Below are positions 14,681-19,818 of a stretch of 19,818 nucleotides of DNA, in pieces. How positions within the stretch are numbered: position 1 is the first letter of the stretch; the number at the start of each line of letters is the position of its first letter. The translations under genes were made by a program, and so were the position numbers. The stretch spans positions 1 to 19,818 of the forward strand of contig CAIZKA010000130.1 of NCBI GenBank assembly GCA_903933395.1, read 5' to 3'. A model generated the notes under the pieces. The model saw only the letters and a program-made list of their open reading frames with translations, was not told the origin of the DNA and made no database searches. Source of the DNA: an uncultured beta proteobacterium. GTDB lineage: Bacteria; Pseudomonadota; Gammaproteobacteria; Burkholderiales; Rhodocyclaceae.

Positions 14681-16918
14681 GTGAGCCCGGATCAAGCTTG
14701 GGACGGTGTCGATCGTCGCCGGAACAATGATTCTGCCTACGCCGGGACCGAGCGACGCGTCGGCCTTTTCGCGCGAGTTGACGGTGTCCGTGAGGACCTG
14801 CTCCATCATGATCCCCTGCTGGATTGCCTGGTCGAACTGACCCGGATACATGGGCGACCGAGTACCCATGCGGCACTGACGGCCGGGTTGCCCCTGCCGG
14901 CCGAGGGATTGACGCCATCGCTGTTCGTCCGTGCGGCGCAGCGCGCAGGATTTGCCAGCAAGCTGGTGCGGCGTTCCCTGGAAAAGATCGATGTCGCCTT
15001 GCTGCCGGTCATCTTGTTGCTCAAGGGTAACGAGGCCTGCATTCTTCTCGACTGGGACGAGGACGGCAGTTCTGCCAAACTTTTGTTTCCGGATACGGGT
15101 CAGGGCGCCGTGTCGCTAGCGCGTGAGAATCTGCAGGCGCGCTATGAGGGCATCGCCTTGTTTGCCCGGCCCCATTTCCGCTTCGACCAACGCACCCCGG
15201 AGGTCGTTGAAGTGGCGCAGCGCCACTGGTTCTGGGGCGCAATCATGGAGCAATTGCCGGTCTACAAGGACATTCTCGGCGCTGCGGCCCTGGTGAATGT
15301 CTTCGCGCTGGCCATGCCGGTTTTCACCATGAACGTGTATGACCGCGTGGTGCCCAACAATGCGGTGGAGACCCTGTGGATGCTGGCCAGCGGTTTGCTG
15401 CTGGTATTTGGCGTGGACTATGCGATTCGTCTGCTGCGCGGTCATTTTGTCGACCTGGCAAGTTCGCGCATCGACCTGAAGCTCTCGGCCCTCATCATGG
15501 AACGGGTGCTGGGCATGCGACTCGCCAACCGTCCGGCGTCGGTGGGTTCTTTCGCGGCGAACTTGCGCTCTTTCGAAACCGTACGCGATTTCATCGCCTC
15601 GGCCACTGTTACGGCCGTGATCGATCTGCCGTTTGCACTCTTGTTTCTGGCGGTGATTCTCTGGATATCCTGGCCGCTGATCGTGTTCCCCGTCCTCGGC
15701 ATCATCGGCGTCCTGATTTACAGCTACGTCATCCAGTACAAGATGCGCGAACTTTCGGAAACGACCTTTCGCGCCGCGGCCATGCGCAATGCCACGCTGA
15801 TCGAAAGCCTTACTGCCCTTGAGACCATAAAAGCCAACGGAGCCGAAGGCCTGATGCAGGCCAGGTGGGAAAAGACGGCGGCGTTCCTCGCCCGGACCAG
15901 TGCCCGGCTGCGACTCCTGTCCTCGTCTGCAATGAATGGCGCTGCGACTCTGACACAACTGGTCAATCTGCTGATAGTCATCGCCGGCGTCTATCTGATA
16001 CACGAGCGCTGGCTAACGATGGGCGGGTTGATCGCCTGCACCATGCTGGCGGGGCGCGCCATGGCGCCATTGGGCCAGATGGTGGGTCTGCTGATGCAGT
16101 TCGAGAACGCCAAGACGGCGCTTGCCGGGCTTGAAAAGACCATGACCACGCCAGGCGAACGTGCGGAAGAGACCGCATTTGTCCATCGTCCTGAAATCAA
16201 GGGGGAAATTGAGTTTCGTAATGTCAGCTTCACTTATCCCGGCCATACGCAAGAGGTTCTGCGCAATGTTTCGTTCCGCATCAGACCCGGCGAGCGGGTA
16301 GTGGTGCTGGGACGGGTGGGGTCGGGCAAAACCACCCTGCACAAGTTGATGCTCGGCCTTTATCAGCCGACTGAGGGCGCGGTGTTTCTCGATGGCGTCG
16401 ATCTGCGACAACTGGATCCCGCGGACTTGAGGCGCAATGTCGGTTACGTGGAACAGGACACCCTGTTGTTCTATGGCAGCCTTCGCGAAAATGTCGCACT
16501 GAGGGCGCCCTACGCCGACGATCTGGCTATCGTCACGGCTGCGGAAGTCGGCGGTCTGACGGAGTTTATCAACCGGCACCCCGAGGGCTATGACATGGTT
16601 ATCGGCGAGCGCGGCGCTTCGCTTTCCGGCGGCCAGCGTCAGGGCGTGGCCATCGCCCGGGCGGTACTTCTCGATCCGCCGGTATTGCTGCTCGACGAGC
16701 CGACCAGTTCGATGGACTTCACCTCGGAGAGTCACTTCAAGGACAGACTCACCCGCTTCATGCAGCACAAAACCATGGTCATAGTGACTCACCGGGCGAG
16801 TCTGATCGATCTGGCTGATCGCATGATCGTCATCGATGATGGCAAGGTAATGACCGATGGTCCCCGTCAGCAGGTGGTCGAATCGCTTCAGGCCGGTCGC
16901 ATCGGGAGAGCGACATGA
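14681..16918 (+). CDS. Type I secretion system ABC transporter (LapB/HlyB type, permease-ATPase)
   Basis: This is the inner-membrane ABC exporter of a type I secretion system, probably moving the adhesin encoded downstream straight to the cell surface. Of 745 residues, about 44-165 form a C39-peptidase-like domain. Cys49 (LLDCLVEL) sits at the usual nucleophile position, but the catalytic-His segment reads EACILLDW, so the domain looks non-proteolytic, as in LapB/HlyB-type exporters for RTX proteins. Membrane helices follow at about 197-470. The ATPase has Walker A GRVGSGKTT (544-552), signature SLSGGQRQ (647-654), Walker B VLLLDEPTSSMD (668-679) and H-loop His704. The GTG start has only a weak AGG about 10 nt upstream. 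The N-terminus is rich in DRRR/ERR. The stop overlaps the adaptor start as ATGA, so the two are translationally coupled. Confidence 0.92.
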   Translation: MSPDQAWDGVDRRRNNDSAYAGTERRVGLFARVDGVREDLLHHDPLLDCLVELTRIHGRPSTHAALTAGLPLPAEGLTPSLFVRAAQRAGFASKLVRRSLEKIDVALLPVILLLKGNEACILLDWDEDGSSAKLLFPDTGQGAVSLARENLQARYEGIALFARPHFRFDQRTPEVVEVAQRHWFWGAIMEQLPVYKDILGAAALVNVFALAMPVFTMNVYDRVVPNNAVETLWMLASGLLLVFGVDYAIRLLRGHFVDLASSRIDLKLSALIMERVLGMRLANRPASVGSFAANLRSFETVRDFIASATVTAVIDLPFALLFLAVILWISWPLIVFPVLGIIGVLIYSYVIQYKMRELSETTFRAAAMRNATLIESLTALETIKANGAEGLMQARWEKTAAFLARTSARLRLLSSSAMNGAATLTQLVNLLIVIAGVYLIHERWLTMGGLIACTMLAGRAMAPLGQMVGLLMQFENAKTALAGLEKTMTTPGERAEETAFVHRPEIKGEIEFRNVSFTYPGHTQEVLRNVSFRIRPGERVVVLGRVGSGKTTLHKLMLGLYQPTEGAVFLDGVDLRQLDPADLRRNVGYVEQDTLLFYGSLRENVALRAPYADDLAIVTAAEVGGLTEFINRHPEGYDMVIGERGASLSGGQRQGVAIARAVLLDPPVLLLDEPTSSMDFTSESHFKDRLTRFMQHKTMVIVTHRASLIDLADRMIVIDDGKVMTDGPRQQVVESLQAGRIGRAT

Positions 16919-18345
16919 ACTATCCGGTCCTGCTGCAACGACTGACGGGCGTGCTGGGCAAGGTACACCTCTGGTTCGAGTCGATCCGGATCAAGGTTCA
17001 GCCGAGCGTCGATCGCTGGCTGGCGGACTGGAAAGAGAACCCCGACGCACCTGACGCTGATTTCGTGCAGGACGCGGATTACTTCATGATCCAGCAGGAA
17101 CCTCTGCGCGCAAAGGTTTTGGTCAAGACCATTCTGATCTCCGTATCGCTGTTCGTCATGTGGACCGCCGTTGCCCAGGTCGACGAGATCACCAAGGGCG
17201 AGGGAAAGGTGATTCCATCCAGCCAGATCCAGATTCTGCAAAGCCTGGATGGGGGAATAGTCGCGGAAATAAACGTCAAGGAAGGACAGGTGGTGGATGC
17301 CGGGCAGGTTCTGCTGCGCGTTGATCCGACGCGATTCGAGTCGTCAGTGCGTGAAAATCGCTCGCAATACCTGGCGTTGACCACCAAGGTCGCGCGTTTG
17401 CGTGCGCTGGCGGAAGGCTTGCCCTTTGTTCCTCCGCCGGAAGTCCTGATCGAGGACCCGAGGACCGTCCAGGACGAGCAGCGGCTGTATGAATCAGCCC
17501 GATCCAACGTCGCGGCGCAGATATCGATTGCCAGAGAGCAATTGGTCCAGCGCCAGCAGGAGCTTTCGGAAATGCGCGTCAAGCGCGAACAGGCCTCGCA
17601 GGCCTACGAACTTACGGCTAAGGAGCTGGCCGTTACCAAGCCTTTGATAAATTCGGGCGCGGTATCGGAAGTCGAATTGCTGCGTCTGGAACGTGACACT
17701 TCACGTTTTCGCGGCGAGCGCGACATGGCTGCAGCGCAGATATTGCGTTCGCAGGCGGCGATGGCGGAAGCTTCGCGCAAGATCGAAGAGGTTGAACTCA
17801 ATGCCCGCAACGAGGTGCGCAAGGAATTGGGTGATTCGATGGCCAAACTCAATGCCTTTACCGAAGGCGGGGTGGCGCTTGCCGACAAGGTCAAGCATGC
17901 CGCAATCCGGTCACCGGTGAAAGGGACGGTCAAGCGGTTGCTGGTGAACACGGTGGGCGGAGTAGTCCAGGCCGGCCGGGACTTGGTCGAGGTTGTTCCG
18001 CTTGAGGATGCCCTGATCCTGGAGGCCAAGGTAGCACCCAAGGACATTGCTTTCCTGCATCCCGGGCTGCCGGCGATGGTCAAATTCACGGCCTATGACT
18101 TCTCCACGTATGGTGGCCTGGAGGCGAAACTGGAGCATATCGGTGCGGACTCCATCACGGATGAAAAAGGCAACACCTTCTTCCTCGTCAGGGTGCGTAC
18201 CAAAAACTCGTCGCTCGGGGCCAATCTGCCGGTAATTCCAGGCATGGTGGCCGAGGTGGACATCATCACGGGGCAAAAGAGCATTCTTTCCTACCTACTC
18301 AAGCCGGTACTCAGGGCCAAGCAGGGGGCGCTGACCGAGCGCTGA
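16915..18345 (+). CDS. HlyD-family type I secretion periplasmic adaptor (LapC-like)
   Basis: This membrane fusion protein links the ABC exporter to an outer-membrane TolC/LapE-type channel. The 476-residue product has a cytoplasmic N-terminal segment of about 67 residues, longer than in E. coli HlyD, then one membrane helix at about 68-87 (VLVKTILISVSLFVMWTAVA). Next come a lipoyl half-motif ITKGEGKVIPSSQIQILQSL (92-111) with GGIVAEINVKEGQVVDAGQVLL, a long coiled-coil hairpin at about 140-320, the second lipoyl half around IRSPVKGTVKRLLV and a beta-barrel part. The C-terminus LSYLLKPVLRAKQGALTER is the conserved type I adaptor ending. Its ATG overlaps the transporter stop (ATGA) and the regulator begins 5 nt after its stop. 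No outer-membrane partner gene is inside the window. Confidence 0.93.
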   Translation: MNYPVLLQRLTGVLGKVHLWFESIRIKVQPSVDRWLADWKENPDAPDADFVQDADYFMIQQEPLRAKVLVKTILISVSLFVMWTAVAQVDEITKGEGKVIPSSQIQILQSLDGGIVAEINVKEGQVVDAGQVLLRVDPTRFESSVRENRSQYLALTTKVARLRALAEGLPFVPPPEVLIEDPRTVQDEQRLYESARSNVAAQISIAREQLVQRQQELSEMRVKREQASQAYELTAKELAVTKPLINSGAVSEVELLRLERDTSRFRGERDMAAAQILRSQAAMAEASRKIEEVELNARNEVRKELGDSMAKLNAFTEGGVALADKVKHAAIRSPVKGTVKRLLVNTVGGVVQAGRDLVEVVPLEDALILEAKVAPKDIAFLHPGLPAMVKFTAYDFSTYGGLEAKLEHIGADSITDEKGNTFFLVRVRTKNSSLGANLPVIPGMVAEVDIITGQKSILSYLLKPVLRAKQGALTER

Positions 18346-18350
18346 ATCCC

Positions 18351-19019
18351 GTGTCGTCACGTTCGCCGGGCTCCCAGTTTCAGTTGTTCGTGTCTCCGTC
18401 GGGGGAGGCACTGCCGCGCTGGCTGGAGGCATTCCCGAAGGCGGTCGTGCTTGCGCAAGGCACTTTTGTGGAATCCTTGCCCGACGGTGCGCTGGTGTGG
18501 CTGCGCCTGGATGCGTCACGGCCTGCGCCGGAGCAGCTTGCCGAGTTGCACAAGGCGGTAGGCGCCGCCCGGATAGTAGTGCTGGCCAGCCAGCCCGACA
18601 ACGAACAGGCCCTAACCCTGTTTTCCGCCGGCATTCGCGGCTATTGCAATGCTCATTCCACGGCGGCCAACCTGCGTCAGGTGGCAAGCGTGGTTCAGGC
18701 AGGTGGGCTGTGGATAGGCGAAGCCCTGATGCAGAGACTGCTCGCAGCCACTCGGACGGCTATATTGAAAACTCCCGTGGCCAGCTTGCCGCAGGATGTA
18801 GCAAGTCGCGCCGCTGCGGACCGCCTGTCGGCCCTGACCGGGCGCGAGCAGGAGGTCGCCCGCGCGGTTGCCACAGGGTCCAGCAACAAGGAAATCGCCC
18901 GCCAGTTGGGAATCACGGAGCGTACCGTCAAAGCTCACATCGGCTCGGTGTTCCAAAAACTCAACGCACGCGACAGACTCCACCTTGCCCTGATCGTCAA
19001 CGGCCAGCGGCCGTCCTGA
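18351..19019 (+). CDS. LuxR-family response-regulator-like protein with degenerate receiver domain
   Basis: The 222-residue product has a C-terminal LuxR/FixJ helix-turn-helix at about 160-216 (LTGREQEVARAVATG, NKEIARQLGITERTVKAHI), so it should bind DNA. The N-terminal 125 residues follow the receiver-domain pattern: LVWLRLD with Asp54 at the phospho-acceptor position, IVVLAS with Ser80 at the switch position, and AGIRGYC. The acidic pair after the first strand is missing (FVSPSGEA) and the conserved Lys is absent (GYCNAH). Phosphorylation by a classical kinase is therefore doubtful and another signal, or none, may act. The GTG start lies 5 nt after the adaptor stop, so it belongs to the secretion operon, and the adhesin gene starts 95 nt later. 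Control of the adhesin or of its own operon is a reasonable inference. No cognate histidine kinase is present here. Confidence 0.88.
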   Translation: MSSRSPGSQFQLFVSPSGEALPRWLEAFPKAVVLAQGTFVESLPDGALVWLRLDASRPAPEQLAELHKAVGAARIVVLASQPDNEQALTLFSAGIRGYCNAHSTAANLRQVASVVQAGGLWIGEALMQRLLAATRTAILKTPVASLPQDVASRAAADRLSALTGREQEVARAVATGSSNKEIARQLGITERTVKAHIGSVFQKLNARDRLHLALIVNGQRPS

Positions 19020-19040
19020 GCCGTCTCCCGATACTGTCCT

Positions 19041-19098
19041 TTGGTCCAATAGCGGTCCATGAGTCTGACGGGTAGAGTGACCAGTATTCCATAGTCAC
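19041..19098. promoter_or_regulatory. Adhesin upstream region with short dyads
   Basis: The 95-nt gap before the adhesin holds TTGGTCCAA (19041-19049, a 4-1-4 dyad), a direct repeat of GGTCC (19043-19047 and 19054-19058) and a second dyad GTGAC-N12-GTCAC (19077-19081 and 19094-19098). The octamer TCCATAGT (19088-19095) also occurs at 14609-14616 before the secretion operon. No good sigma-70 promoter or terminator is seen. Binding sites for the neighbouring LuxR protein are possible. Confidence 0.25.
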
Positions 19099-19114
19099 GT
19101 CCGGAGCATTCATC

Positions 19115-19818
19115 ATGGCTGAATCAGACATCGTCATCGGCAAAGTCGCCTCGGTTGTAGGTCAGGTGTTCGCCAAAGGTCCGGACGGGACCGTGCGCCA
19201 GCTCAGGATAGGAGATCCGGTATACGAAGGTGAGGTGATCCAGGCGGCCGCTAACGGTCGCGTTGAACTCGCCTTCAACAGTGGCACTGCCTATTTCCTC
19301 CGCGACAAGGAAGCGGTCACGCTTGACAGCATGGTGTTCGGTGACCGGGCTGCAGATGCCAAGGAAGCCGCACTCATGCCCGGAAGTAGCAGCGAGTTGG
19401 AAGACGTCTCCCGTGCGCTTGCCGAAGGCAACAGTCTTGATGAATTGCTGGAAGAAACTTCCGCAGGTAGGACGACACTGTTTGGAAGTGCGAATAATGG
19501 TCATTCCTTTGTTCAACTGCTGCGGATTGCGGAGGGCATCGATCCGTTGGGTTATCAGTTTGGGGCCAGGGGTGAGGAGGCGCTGGACGAGCGTGTGGAA
19601 GACACCTGGGGCACCAGAGGGATCACCACTACCGCCGCCACCACCATCACCACCAATGGACGGGCCATCGATACTGCGCCGCCGGCGCCGACGATCACCG
19701 TCTCCGCCCCGGACAACACCAGCGACACGACGCCGACCATCACCGGCAGCACCAACGCCGCCGACGGCAGCACGGTGACCCTGAGCATCGTCCAGGGCGC
19801 CACCAGCTACACGGTGAC
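19115..19818 (+). CDS. Large LapA-like type I-secreted adhesin with N-terminal retention module (5' part only)
   Basis: Only the first 234 codons lie in the window and the frame is open at the edge. The start is ATG 19115 with GGAG 8 nt before it. Residues 1 to about 165 form a LapA-type retention module: a FecR-like stretch (VGQVFAKGPDGTVRQLRIGD at 15-34, VELAFNSGTAYFL at 50-62), then LLEETSAGRTTLFGSANNGH and SFVQLLRIAEGIDPLGYQFG (131-150). In LapA-type adhesins this part plugs the outer-membrane channel until LapG cuts at Thr-Ala-Ala-Gly; here the matching place reads Thr115-Ser116-Ala117-Gly118. A Thr-rich linker (170-180) leads to the first Ig-like repeat (APTITVSAPD, TTPTITGST, about 191 onward), as in Bap-type adhesins. 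The full protein is probably very large with C-terminal RTX repeats, but this is outside the window. It follows its likely exporter genes. Confidence 0.88.
   Translation, partial: MAESDIVIGKVASVVGQVFAKGPDGTVRQLRIGDPVYEGEVIQAAANGRVELAFNSGTAYFLRDKEAVTLDSMVFGDRAADAKEAALMPGSSSELEDVSRALAEGNSLDELLEETSAGRTTLFGSANNGHSFVQLLRIAEGIDPLGYQFGARGEEALDERVEDTWGTRGITTTAATTITTNGRAIDTAPPAPTITVSAPDNTSDTTPTITGSTNAADGSTVTLSIVQGATSYTV

Noticed and set aside
19041..19114. Sigma-70 or sigma-54 promoter for the adhesin
   Set aside because: No -35/-10 pair at suitable spacing and no GG-N10-GC element was found by eye.

Overview
The window reads as a GC-rich chromosomal segment of a betaproteobacterium. The gene set and protein sequences (ppiD next to fabI, aat-ate N-degron transferases, an Fbp-type iron transporter, a PrpE-type ligase) would fit the Rhodocyclales or a neighbouring order. 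This is inference from protein character; there is no rRNA in the window to settle it. There are no tRNAs, insertion sequences, phage genes or CRISPR arrays. All genes look intact except the last, which runs off the right edge.

Layout. (1) 1-5036 is housekeeping: a terminator of an upstream gene, ppiD (periplasmic folding factor), a strong bidirectional terminator, fabI (fatty acid synthesis, minus strand), then a divergent OppA-type binding protein with a lipobox and a C-terminal membrane helix, not accompanied by permeases. (2) 5082-10724 is an iron and N-degron block. On the minus strand fbpC, aat and ate form an operon in which both junctions are ATGA overlaps. fbpB diverges from fbpC across a short AT-rich palindromic region that contains a possible Fur site. 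A tandem-CDGSH iron-sulfur protein and fbpA follow on the minus strand, so the three Fbp transporter genes sit in three transcription units. (3) 10838-11350 is a small secreted NlpC/P60 hydrolase with its own terminator. (4) 11512-14469 is a likely two-gene operon, an AcuI-type acrylyl-CoA reductase followed by propionyl-CoA synthetase, both producing propionyl-CoA. (5) 14681 to the right edge is a surface-adhesin locus: type I secretion ABC transporter, HlyD-family adaptor (4-nt overlap), a LuxR-type regulator with a degenerate receiver domain (5-nt gap), and the 5' end of a large LapA-like adhesin with an N-terminal retention module and the start of an Ig-like repeat region.

How they work together. 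FbpA would bind ferric iron in the periplasm, FbpB carry it across the inner membrane and FbpC power this; the CDGSH protein is a plausible intracellular Fe-S partner. Aat and Ate/Bpt add Leu/Phe or Leu to protein N-termini for ClpS/ClpAP degradation. In the adhesin locus the ABC protein and adaptor would form the inner part of a type I machine exporting the adhesin, with the outer-membrane TolC/LapE-like component not in view. The retention module has Thr-Ser-Ala-Gly where LapA-type adhesins have the Thr-Ala-Ala-Gly site cut by the LapG protease. That substitution and the pseudo-receiver regulator inside the secretion operon are the most interesting points of the window.
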